Below the pieces are notes generated by a model, which saw nothing but the letters and a program-made list of their open reading frames with translations, did no database searches and was not told where the DNA came from. A stretch of DNA of 34,978 nt, taken from Andreesenia angusta. Lineage in GTDB: Bacteria; Bacillota; Clostridia; Tissierellales; Gottschalkiaceae. The DNA lies in the NCBI GenBank assembly GCA_030537835.1, contig JAUNVB010000019.1, forward strand, positions 1 to 34,978. The letters run 5' to 3'. Positions 15,201 to 23,254 of the stretch are shown one piece after another (within the stretch, counting starts at the first letter, position 1; each line of letters opens with the position of its first letter). The translations under genes and the position numbers were made by a program.

Positions 15201-15671
15201 ATGAATAACAAAACAGAAAACAAATCAAAATTAGAAAGCCAATACAATGAGGTTGCAGATGTAAATAAAAAGGAAAGAGAAGATGCTCCAAAGCATGAGT
15301 CAAAACTTACAATTGATGATAATGTTGTAGAGAAAATCGCTGCTATAGCTTCAAGTGAAGTTGATGGAGTGCTAGATATGAGTGGAAATATATTCAATAG
15401 TATAACTGGAACTTTCGGTTCAGATAATTTAACAAAAGGAGTTTCAGCTGAAGTTGGCGATAAGCAAGCTGCTATTGACTTAAAATTAATTCTTGAATAT
15501 GGAGCTAGTGCACCAAAAGTATTCAATAAACTTAAGAGCTTAGTAAAAGAGCAAGTTGGTCTTATGACAGGATTAGAAGTTGTTGAAGTAAATGTTCGTG
15601 TAACTGATGTTATGACTAGAAAGCAATATCAACAAGAAAATGAGAAAAAAGATAAAAAGAATTTAGAATAA
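15201..15671 (+). CDS. asp23: Asp23/Gls24 family envelope stress response protein
   Basis: Cytoplasmic Asp23/Gls24 protein of 156 residues. The core (about 35-145) contains TIDDNVVEKIAAIASSEVDGVLDMSG split by the usual variable loop, DLKLILEYGA and VVEVNVRVTDV, all typical of the family. The N terminus (1-33) is a charged low-complexity extension and the C terminus is Lys/Glu-rich. It associates with the membrane through AmaP and helps the cell withstand envelope stress. It is the last gene of the operon, followed by a strong terminator. Confidence 0.95.
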   Translation: MNNKTENKSKLESQYNEVADVNKKEREDAPKHESKLTIDDNVVEKIAAIASSEVDGVLDMSGNIFNSITGTFGSDNLTKGVSAEVGDKQAAIDLKLILEYGASAPKVFNKLKSLVKEQVGLMTGLEVVEVNVRVTDVMTRKQYQQENEKKDKKNLE

Positions 15672-15695
15672 TATAAATTTCTTAATTTAAACTTT

Positions 15696-15725
15696 AGGCA
15701 CTGATTAATTTCGGTGCCTTTTTTA
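15696..15725 (+). terminator. Terminator of the amaP-asp23 operon
   Basis: AGGCAC (15696-15701) pairs with GTGCCT (15714-15719), with internal GA/TC pairing, followed by TTTTTT. Confidence 0.9.
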
Positions 15726-15773
15726 TTGATTTTATTCATATATATAAATATAATAAGAATAGGAGGGGATGAA

Positions 15774-16772
15774 ATGTCTAGATTAAAAGATATTGATAAA
15801 TTAATTGGTAATACTCCATTAGTCGAAATCTCTTTTAAATATAAAGGCAAGGATTTGAAGATCTTTTCTAAATTAGAATATTATAATTTAGCAGGCAGTA
15901 TTAAGGACCGAATTGCATACTATATATTGAATCAAGCTTATCAAAAAGGCAGTATAAAGCCTGGTGATACTATAGTCGAAGCGACTAGTGGTAATACTGG
16001 AATAGCTTTCTGTGCTATAGGCGCAAGACTAGGCCATCCCGTTATAATATATATGCCAGATTGGATGAGTGAGGAAAGAATGAATATAATTAAATCTTTC
16101 GGTGCCGAAATATGTCTGGTCTCTAAAGAAGAGGGTGGATTCATAGGTAGTATAGAAAAAGCAGAAGAATATGCTAGAACGCATAAGAATGTCTTTCTAC
16201 CTAGACAGTTTTCAAACGAAGATAATACTCTAGGTCAGTATAATGGCGTTGGTAAGGAAATTATAAGAGATTTGAAAAATATCGATTTAATTCCTGATGC
16301 CTTTATAGGTGGAGTAGGTACTGGTGGTACAGTTATGGGTGTAAAAAAAGCTTTTAAAGAGATCAATCCTGATGCAAAAATCTATCCTCTCGAACCTTTA
16401 GAATCACCAACTCTATCTACAGGAAATAAGGTTGGTAATCATAGAATATCCGGAATATCTGATGAGTTCATACCTGATATACTAAAATTAGATGAACTAA
16501 ATAGGGTGGTTTCTATCCACGATGGCGATGCTATTTTGATGTCTCAAAAGCTTGCTAAATCCGGATTAGGGGTAGGTATTTCTTCTGGTGCTAATTTTAT
16601 AGGAGCAGTTTCAGTTCTTGAAGAATTAGGATATGATAAAACTGTCACTACAGTATTTGCTGACGATAATAAGAAGTATTTATCAACTGATTTAATGAAC
16701 GCCGAATTAGAAAAAGATGAATATATATCGAAATATATAGAGATAGTTAATATAAAAGCTTATAGAAATTGA
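15774..16772 (+). CDS. PLP-dependent cysteine synthase family protein
   Basis: Fold-type II PLP enzyme of 332 residues, related to cysteine synthase (O-acetylserine sulfhydrylase) and cystathionine beta-synthase. The PLP lysine is K44 in AGSIKDR. The substrate loop TSGNTGIAF, the phosphate-binding GVGTGGT loop and ISSGANF are all present. It is about 20 residues longer than typical CysK, and the pre-lysine segment (YYNLAGS) departs from the NPGGS of classical CysK, so the substrate may differ. The ATG at 15774 follows AGGAGGGGATGAA; an in-frame ATG 20 codons upstream lies inside the preceding terminator and is not used. It is monocistronic, with a strong terminator. Confidence 0.88.
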   Translation: MSRLKDIDKLIGNTPLVEISFKYKGKDLKIFSKLEYYNLAGSIKDRIAYYILNQAYQKGSIKPGDTIVEATSGNTGIAFCAIGARLGHPVIIYMPDWMSEERMNIIKSFGAEICLVSKEEGGFIGSIEKAEEYARTHKNVFLPRQFSNEDNTLGQYNGVGKEIIRDLKNIDLIPDAFIGGVGTGGTVMGVKKAFKEINPDAKIYPLEPLESPTLSTGNKVGNHRISGISDEFIPDILKLDELNRVVSIHDGDAILMSQKLAKSGLGVGISSGANFIGAVSVLEELGYDKTVTTVFADDNKKYLSTDLMNAELEKDEYISKYIEIVNIKAYRN

Positions 16773-16815
16773 AAATATCCATTCACAAAATTGATTGTGA
16801 ATGGATATTTTTTTA
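16773..16815. terminator. Bidirectional terminator, 16-bp perfect stem
   Basis: Perfect arms at 16773-16788 and 16795-16810 with a 6-base loop are followed by TTTT on the plus strand and ATTTTC on the minus strand. It serves the convergent cysteine-synthase-family and TPR genes. Confidence 0.92.
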
Positions 16816-17943
16816 ACTCTTCAGTTTTTTAACTATCTCCATACATGACTTCACTATCTCATCTTCTGGATTTATTGAATATGCTTTTTCTATATCTTCT
16901 ATTGCTCCTTCATTATCTCCTAAATTCAATTTAGTCATTCCTCTATTACAGATTATCTCATGATTATTAGGATTCATCTTTACAGCTTTATCAAAGAACT
17001 CTAATGCTCCATTCATATCTCCTAGATTAGCTTTACATAATCCCATTTCATTCAATGTATCTATTTGAGTTGGATTTATTTCTAATACACGTTTGAAAAA
17101 ATCTATTGCCGTATCGAATTGTCCTAATTGTCTAAATCCTAATCCCGTCATAAAATCAAGATTCCACCAATTTTTATATCTCTCTGTAAGAGGAAGTAAT
17201 TTTTTCAGCCCTTCCTCAGCTTTATTTTCTAATATTAGACTATATCCTTCTTCATAGATTGTATCATCTTCTATTCCTTCTATCGCTTCTCTTACCTCAT
17301 CGAATATCTCCGGATGCTTTCCTATCTGTATAAATTTTTCCCAAGATTCCTTTGCTTTTCTAAATTTACTATATGCTTTATAATAAAAGCCTAGTTTATA
17401 ATAGCACATAGGTAGATCGTATTCACTATCCTTCTTCTGAACTTCTATCATTTTTTCCATGGCTTCAGCTAGAAATTTATTACCCATCTCCTTATTCTTC
17501 TCATCATAAAAATTTCTCGCTTTTTCTTCTAATGCTATCGAATAATTATATATAGCTCCTATATTTCCTTTATCGAGTGCATAGGCAGCTCTAAAATATA
17601 TCATAGCTTCATCAATATTTTTTTCTTTCATCATTGTCATTCCGGTTCCTACTATATATTTAGCTATATCCTTATCATATGAGATTAAAATTTCTTTATA
17701 TCTATCCGCATAAGGAAATTCTTCATCTATTCCTATAGTGTGAATCATACCTTTGATTATACTTACTATTTTTATCTCTTCACTAATCTCTTTTACTCTA
17801 TCTATTAAATCATCCATCATAATCGGTAGAGGCAATCCCCCTCTAACGATATATCCGTTTAAATCCATACTTGCTTCCTTTTTCAATTCTATAAACGAAA
17901 CTCTATCTCTAAAATTCTTAAAATATTCTTTCATATTATCCAT
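16813..17943 (-). CDS. Tetratricopeptide-repeat protein
   Basis: Cytoplasmic protein of 376 residues without signal peptide. The N-terminal ~100 residues are not recognised. At least six TPR-like helix pairs follow; the last three (about 263-365) are near-canonical, with GLGFRQLGQFDTAIDFF, GLCKANLGDMNGALEFF and GMTKLNLGDNEGAIEDI, each with NP at the repeat junction. TPRs mediate protein-protein contacts; the partner is unknown. Its gene begins 10 bases after the radical SAM gene, so the two are co-transcribed and possibly functionally linked. Confidence 0.85.
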   Translation of the reverse strand: MDNMKEYFKNFRDRVSFIELKKEASMDLNGYIVRGGLPLPIMMDDLIDRVKEISEEIKIVSIIKGMIHTIGIDEEFPYADRYKEILISYDKDIAKYIVGTGMTMMKEKNIDEAMIYFRAAYALDKGNIGAIYNYSIALEEKARNFYDEKNKEMGNKFLAEAMEKMIEVQKKDSEYDLPMCYYKLGFYYKAYSKFRKAKESWEKFIQIGKHPEIFDEVREAIEGIEDDTIYEEGYSLILENKAEEGLKKLLPLTERYKNWWNLDFMTGLGFRQLGQFDTAIDFFKRVLEINPTQIDTLNEMGLCKANLGDMNGALEFFDKAVKMNPNNHEIICNRGMTKLNLGDNEGAIEDIEKAYSINPEDEIVKSCMEIVKKLKS

Positions 17944-17953
17944 ATACTCACCT

Positions 17954-19705
17954 CTATATATTAAATTTATCTGTTATATCTAAAACAGTAGATCTCGTAA
18001 GTGCCCTTTCTGATTTATTGTATAAAAACGCATAAATTCGTTCTCTTTCTTCACTATTTCCATTCAGTATATCATATTTAAACTTATCTAAATGTACGAA
18101 TCTCGTCAATTTATTCTGATCTCTTTCTGTAAATTCCGGAAAATACTCTTTCCTTATGCTTTCATCTGATATAAATTCTCTTCTTGAGTTTCTCATATCA
18201 TAATAATCTTCCGATTGTAAAAATTTTGGGACATTAGGTGATCTAGTATTCCTCACAAAATCAAATCTCAAAGCTTCCTTTGCAATATCCTTATCGATTT
18301 TATTCTCTTCTAATAGAAATTCATATAGAAATCTATATTGAACTACTTTCCCTCTTGCAGCTTCATAGAATCCATTTTTTCTACAGTATTTAGAGAATAT
18401 CTCATAGAAATCAAATGGTGATTCATAGTCTTTTAAAACTATATCTAATGTCTTTTCAAAATACTTTTCATTGCCATAAATCTCTACAAGTTCTTCTATA
18501 TCTTTTAGTTTCAAAACCTCTTCAAATGAAAGATACTTTGTCTCTAATACTTCGTAGGGAGATTTATCTAAATATTTTATACCATGTTTTTTTGCTTCAT
18601 TTCTGAGTTGAGAACCTTTCAAGAGCTTTAAGAATCCAAGTTGTAATTTATCTGGTTTCAAATTATATACATCGTTAAATGACTTTTTAAATGAATCGTA
18701 TCCCTCATAAGGTAATCCTGCTATTAAATCAAGATGAAGATGTATATTGCCCAGTTTTCTTATCTTATTAACAGCATTGCTAAGCTTTTTAAAATCAGTC
18801 GTTCTAGCGACATCTCTTATCGTCTTCTCATTCGTTGATTGAACCCCTATCTCAAATTGAAATAAACCTTCTGGCATATGAGATAGAAATTCTATAAATT
18901 CATCATCTATTAGATGTGCCGTTACCTCAAAATGAAAATTGCTAATGCCATTATCATTTTCTTTAGCATATTTCATTATCCCTTTTGCATAATCGATTCT
19001 TGCATTGAATGTTCTATCTATGAACTTCACCTGCTTAACCTTACCATCTATAAATATCTTTAATTCTCTAAATACTCTTTCTAATGGAAAAAATCTCACC
19101 CCATCAATAGTAGATGATAAGCAGAATTTGCAAGTAAAAGGACAGCCTCTTGAGCTCTCATAATATATTATCTTATCTTCATATTCGGATAGATCTTCTG
19201 AATAGATATCTGGTATTTCTCCTAAATCTTTCATAACAGGTTTCATAGGATTTATAATTATCTGATCATCTTTTCTATATGCTAGATTGCTGACTTCTAT
19301 AATTTCTTTCTTTCCTTCAAAATAATCTAAGAATTCTGAAAATGCTATTTCTCCTTCTCCATAGATTATATAATCTATTTCCTCAATATTTTCCATTAAG
19401 GATTTAATCTCGAAGCTTACCTCCGGTCCCCCTAATAGTATTTTTAATTCTGGTCTTACAATCTTTAAAGATTTTACTATATCTATTATTTCATTTATAT
19501 TCCAAATATAGACGGATAAACAGAGTAGATCCGGTTTCTTTCTATAGAGTTCACCGACTATATAGTTAATATTCTGATTTATAGTGTATTCAGCTATCTC
19601 TAAATCTCTATTTTCATTCTGTTTTTCTGCATAGGCTTTTAAATATCTAAGAGAAAGTGCTGTATGAATGAATTTAGAATTAAGAGATGATAAAACTACT
19701 TTCAT
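17954..19705 (-). CDS. B12-binding domain radical SAM protein (DUF4080-type)
   Basis: Protein of 583 residues. The N-terminal cobalamin-binding-like domain (1-135) has the LLGGPEVSFE and IIYGEGEIAF patterns. The radical SAM core (about 180-400) carries C188, C192 and C195 (RGCPFTCKFC) for the 4Fe-4S cluster. A C-terminal DUF4080-like region follows. Cobalamin-dependent radical SAM enzymes typically methylate or rearrange unactivated carbons, but this subfamily is uncharacterised. The promoter region upstream (19706-19890) is shared with the divergent small-protein gene. Confidence 0.88.
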   Translation of the reverse strand: MKVVLSSLNSKFIHTALSLRYLKAYAEKQNENRDLEIAEYTINQNINYIVGELYRKKPDLLCLSVYIWNINEIIDIVKSLKIVRPELKILLGGPEVSFEIKSLMENIEEIDYIIYGEGEIAFSEFLDYFEGKKEIIEVSNLAYRKDDQIIINPMKPVMKDLGEIPDIYSEDLSEYEDKIIYYESSRGCPFTCKFCLSSTIDGVRFFPLERVFRELKIFIDGKVKQVKFIDRTFNARIDYAKGIMKYAKENDNGISNFHFEVTAHLIDDEFIEFLSHMPEGLFQFEIGVQSTNEKTIRDVARTTDFKKLSNAVNKIRKLGNIHLHLDLIAGLPYEGYDSFKKSFNDVYNLKPDKLQLGFLKLLKGSQLRNEAKKHGIKYLDKSPYEVLETKYLSFEEVLKLKDIEELVEIYGNEKYFEKTLDIVLKDYESPFDFYEIFSKYCRKNGFYEAARGKVVQYRFLYEFLLEENKIDKDIAKEALRFDFVRNTRSPNVPKFLQSEDYYDMRNSRREFISDESIRKEYFPEFTERDQNKLTRFVHLDKFKYDILNGNSEERERIYAFLYNKSERALTRSTVLDITDKFNI

Positions 19706-19890
19706 TTATTCACCATTACCCTTTCATATCTTAACTTAAGAATATTAATTCTCTAATAATTATATCAGATTATAAGGGCTTATTTATATTTTATATGATT
19801 CTTTTATCTCTACTTAATTCCAAAACTCTATTGAATAATGATATAATGATATGAATAAGCGATTATATTATTTTTATATTGGAGGATGAA

Positions 19891-20103
19891 ATGCAAGAAT
19901 TTGACAGAATAACGATATCTGAGATTTCAAAAAATGATATGCTCATGATAATAGAAGCCCTAGAGTATACTGGAAAGAATACTGATATTGAGGACTTCAT
20001 AAATTTAAAGAAGAATATTATAAAAGAATTGAGCGATCTGACTGAACTTACTGAAGAGGAGTTCTTAGAAAAATTGAAAAAAGATGTATTTGAAAAAGAA
20101 TAA
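19891..20103 (+). CDS. Small acidic protein of unknown function
   Basis: A 70-residue, acidic, probably helical protein (EFDRITISEISKNDML..., ending LKKDVFEKE) without membrane segment or cysteine. The ATG at 19891 has GGAGG 5 bases upstream; the in-frame TTG four codons earlier overlaps that site and is rejected. A possible promoter (TTCCAA, 17 bases, TATAAT ending near 19844) precedes it and a good terminator follows, supporting a real gene. The family is not recognised. Confidence 0.65.
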   Translation: MQEFDRITISEISKNDMLMIIEALEYTGKNTDIEDFINLKKNIIKELSDLTELTEEEFLEKLKKDVFEKE

Positions 20104-20109
20104 TAAAGT

Positions 20110-20142
20110 AAAAGACTGAGAGCTAAAAGTTCTCAGTCTTTT
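20110..20142. terminator. Bidirectional terminator
   Basis: Perfect 12-bp arms (20110-20121 and 20131-20142) with a 9-base loop have T-rich tails on both strands. It ends the small acidic protein gene (plus) and the long zapA-argS operon (minus). Confidence 0.9.
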
Positions 20143-20143
20143 C

Positions 20144-21082
20144 TTATATTTCTCTTATGAATTTATATTTACCTGATTTAGATACTACATATCTTATTTC
20201 ACGATTATTGCGTCTTTCTATTTTAGATAGATATGAATTTCCTAAAATTGAACTATTGAATCTCTCGCCTTCTGCCATATCGTATATGGATTTATCTTTC
20301 TTCTTTACGAATTTTAGGCTTCTAGGCGATATCCTTCCCATCCTCAATTTATATATATAAGAGCCTATATTCCTTATATATGAATTATCAATAACTATAT
20401 CATTCTTATATATATATTCTATCTTATTCATGACTTTTTTATCGATTTTATCTGAAAATAAATTTTCTAAAATCGCTTTAAGATAATTCACTATACTCAT
20501 ATCCTCAGATATTAGTCTATCTAATATCTGAATCGTCTTTATTCTCATATCTTCAAATCTTATTATATATAGTTTATCTTCTTCTCTTTTAATTTTTCTA
20601 ATATAATCTATTGAAGGAATCGATATTAGTCTATCTTTCAATATATTATATATCTGAATTATATCATTCTCATTCATATATTCCATTAAAATAATTCCAT
20701 TTATTATAGTGAAGAAGAAGGTATCTATATCTTCCGTTATATAATAGGATATTTTGAAGCTTTCAGATATGGCTATATTTAAATCTTGATTAGATAAAAA
20801 TATAGGTAATGCCCTTATAAATGAGGAGCTATCGAATAGATTACTCCTATTTTTTTTAATGACGAAGCTATTTAAAGCACAGTTTTCTCCTATCCTATAT
20901 TGTCTCCAAAGTTTTAGTTCTTCTGAATACCTATTAAAATTTATTCTATTTCCACCATTTGAATCTGGTTTTAGGCATCTCATCCCAATCATAAAGAGCT
21001 GGTAAAGATAGCTATTATTCTTATTCTTCAATTCATCTTGAAATCCTTTCAGTAGCAGATTTTCTATATCAGTTTCTCTCAA
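20144..21082 (-). CDS. Protein of unknown function after argS
   Basis: Mainly helical protein, 312 residues from the preferred start: TTG at 21082, with AGGAG 7 bases upstream and 25 bases after the argS stop. A start at ATG 21127 would overlap argS and has no ribosome-binding site. No signal peptide or clear membrane segment. The stretch SSFIRALPIFL followed by AISESFKISYYIT has a faint resemblance to the inner helices of ADP-ribosylglycohydrolases, but the metal-binding acidic motifs of that family are not seen, so no function is assigned. The last ~70 residues are basic. It is the final gene of the zapA-U32-mutS2-DUF523-argS operon. Confidence 0.65.
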   Translation of the reverse strand: MRETDIENLLLKGFQDELKNKNNSYLYQLFMIGMRCLKPDSNGGNRINFNRYSEELKLWRQYRIGENCALNSFVIKKNRSNLFDSSSFIRALPIFLSNQDLNIAISESFKISYYITEDIDTFFFTIINGIILMEYMNENDIIQIYNILKDRLISIPSIDYIRKIKREEDKLYIIRFEDMRIKTIQILDRLISEDMSIVNYLKAILENLFSDKIDKKVMNKIEYIYKNDIVIDNSYIRNIGSYIYKLRMGRISPRSLKFVKKKDKSIYDMAEGERFNSSILGNSYLSKIERRNNREIRYVVSKSGKYKFIREI

Positions 21083-21107
21083 TAAATCTCTCCTCTCAGG
21101 ATTTTCT

Positions 21108-22808
21108 CTACATTTTTTCTGGAACATCTATTCCAAGAAGGCCAAGCCCTGTTTCTAATACCGTCTCTGTAGCATTTACTAATGCTAATCTCGCTATTTT
21201 AATATCTTCATCTGCATTCAAAATTGGGCATTCATGATAAAATTTATTGAAATCATGTGCCAAATCTAGCAAATATCTCGATATAAATGAAGGTTCATTC
21301 TTCTCCATAGCGTCTACTATTATCTCATTAAATCTTCCTATTTGTCTTATAGTATTAACAGCCTCTTGATCTAATAGTTTTGAATAATCTATTTTTATAT
21401 CGTCAATCTTCTTATCGACTCTAGATAAAATGCTCTTAGCTCTTACAGCTGTATATTGAAGATAAGGTCCCGTTTCTCCTTCAAAGCTCAGCATCCTATC
21501 CCAATTAAATACTATATCTTTTATCTTATTATTGCTTAAATCATTAAATATTACAGCACCTATTCCAACCATTTTAGCAACTTCATCTTTATTTTCTAAT
21601 TCGGGATTCTTGCTCTCTATAGTCTCTTTAACTTTTTCTATAGATCTAGATAATAGATCTTCTAATAGGATTACATTCCCTTTTCTAGTCTGAAGCTTTC
21701 CTTCCTCAGTACTCACTCTCCCAAAAGGAGCGTGTATTAAATCATCAGCCCAATCATATCCCATTAACTCTATGACTTTAAACCACTGTTTAAAATGTAG
21801 GTTCTGAGCGTAATCGGTTATATAAATAGCTTTTTCAAAATCAAATTCTTTTTTCCTATAAAGTGCTGCTGTAATATCTCTAGTTGCATATATTGTTGTT
21901 CCATCACTTTTTACAATTAAACACGGTGGCATATTGTATTCTTCTAAATCTACTACTAAGGCTCCTTCACTTTCTGTTAATACATTTTTTTCTTTCATAA
22001 GCTCTATGGCAGCATCCATTTTATCTTCATAAAATGATTCTCCAGTATAATAATCAAATTTAACTTTTAATAGTGAATATATCCTATTAAACTCTTCTAG
22101 ACTGAGTTCTATAAACCATTTCCAAATTCTTTTGGCTTCTTCATCTCCATTCTCAAGCTTTTTAAACCATTCTCTTCCTTCATCTTCAAGATTTGGATCT
22201 TTTTCTGCTTCATCATGGAATTTCACATATAATTTTTGAAGTGTTTTTATTGGAGCCTCTTCAATCTCCTCATCTACTCCCCATTTCTTATATGCACAAA
22301 TCATTTTCCCAAATTGAGTTCCCCAATCTCCTAAATGATTTATACCAATTGGATTATAACCTAGAAATTTATATATTTTATAAAGAGAATTTCCAATAAC
22401 TGTCGATCTTAAATGACCAACATGAAACGGTTTGGCAATATTAGGTGAAGAATAGTCTATTACTATATTCTTTCCATCACCCATATTTGAACTACCATAT
22501 TCGTCCTTCTTCTCTATTACCTCTTCTAGAATTGATTTGGCCATAATCTCTTTATCTACAAAGAAATTAATATATCCATTTACATTTTCTATTCTATCAA
22601 AGCCTTCTAAACTTCCTAATTTAGTCACTATATCTTCTGCTATCCTATTAGGAGCGTTTCTTAAAACTTTTGCAAATTTAAAGCATGGAAGCGCATAATC
22701 TCCCATTTCAAAATTAGGAGGTATCTCTATAGAAGATTCTATATCTTCTCTTGCGATTCCTTCTGTATTATTTAAAATATTATCAACAATAATTTTTTTA
22801 AAATCCAA
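21108..22808 (-). CDS. argS: Arginine--tRNA ligase
   Basis: Class I aminoacyl-tRNA synthetase (566 residues, normal length) charging tRNA-Arg in the cytoplasm. The N-terminal Add-1 domain (1-105) is followed by the catalytic core with HVGH (the HIGH motif, in IAKPFHVGHLRSTVIGN), FGRVSTEEGKLQTRKGNVI (degenerate KMSKS loop) and the anticodon-binding DALR domain ending in GIDVPEKM. The start is TTG behind GGAGGGAAAAAT, 16 bases after the DUF523 stop. Confidence 0.97.
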   Translation of the reverse strand: MDFKKIIVDNILNNTEGIAREDIESSIEIPPNFEMGDYALPCFKFAKVLRNAPNRIAEDIVTKLGSLEGFDRIENVNGYINFFVDKEIMAKSILEEVIEKKDEYGSSNMGDGKNIVIDYSSPNIAKPFHVGHLRSTVIGNSLYKIYKFLGYNPIGINHLGDWGTQFGKMICAYKKWGVDEEIEEAPIKTLQKLYVKFHDEAEKDPNLEDEGREWFKKLENGDEEAKRIWKWFIELSLEEFNRIYSLLKVKFDYYTGESFYEDKMDAAIELMKEKNVLTESEGALVVDLEEYNMPPCLIVKSDGTTIYATRDITAALYRKKEFDFEKAIYITDYAQNLHFKQWFKVIELMGYDWADDLIHAPFGRVSTEEGKLQTRKGNVILLEDLLSRSIEKVKETIESKNPELENKDEVAKMVGIGAVIFNDLSNNKIKDIVFNWDRMLSFEGETGPYLQYTAVRAKSILSRVDKKIDDIKIDYSKLLDQEAVNTIRQIGRFNEIIVDAMEKNEPSFISRYLLDLAHDFNKFYHECPILNADEDIKIARLALVNATETVLETGLGLLGIDVPEKM

Positions 22809-22824
22809 ATTTTTCCCTCCAATT

Positions 22825-23241
22825 TTAATCTATATCTTCCTCCGTTAGAACCTCTATTCCATTTTCTATAAATAATTTTGCAGTTATACCATTTCCTATT
22901 ATTAATTTTCTTTTAAAACTTCCATCATATATTTTACCACATCCACATGAAGGTGACTTAGATTTTAATAATGCTTTTTCTATATTATTCTCTTTAGCTA
23001 TTCTCAAAGAAATTTCGGCACCTCTTTTAAAATTAGCAGTAAAATCTCTACCATCTTCTGTCAGAACTCTATTCCCTACAATCTCAGCAGGTGTTCTAGG
23101 TGTAGGCAGTCCTCCCATCTCCTCTGGGCAAATTGGAATAAAACCCTCTTCTTCACATATTCTTATAACTCTTTCATTCCTATTATTTCCACCATTGTAT
23201 TTACAATTTTTCCCTAAAAGACAAGCACTTACTATTAACAT
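22825..23241 (-). CDS. DUF523 family protein
   Basis: Small cytoplasmic protein (138 residues) with conserved cysteines in SACLLGKNCKYNG (residues 6 and 13), CPEEMGGLPTPR and KSPSCGCG. This matches DUF523 (YbbK-like); the Cys pattern suggests metal or Fe-S binding. The function is unknown. It sits within the operon between mutS2 and argS. Confidence 0.92.
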   Translation of the reverse strand: MLIVSACLLGKNCKYNGGNNRNERVIRICEEEGFIPICPEEMGGLPTPRTPAEIVGNRVLTEDGRDFTANFKRGAEISLRIAKENNIEKALLKSKSPSCGCGKIYDGSFKRKLIIGNGITAKLFIENGIEVLTEEDID

Positions 23242-23254
23242 ATTATCACCTTAT

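Noticed and set aside
20144..21082. ADP-ribosylglycohydrolase annotation
   Set aside because: The resemblance is limited to a short helical stretch, and the metal-binding motifs are not visible.
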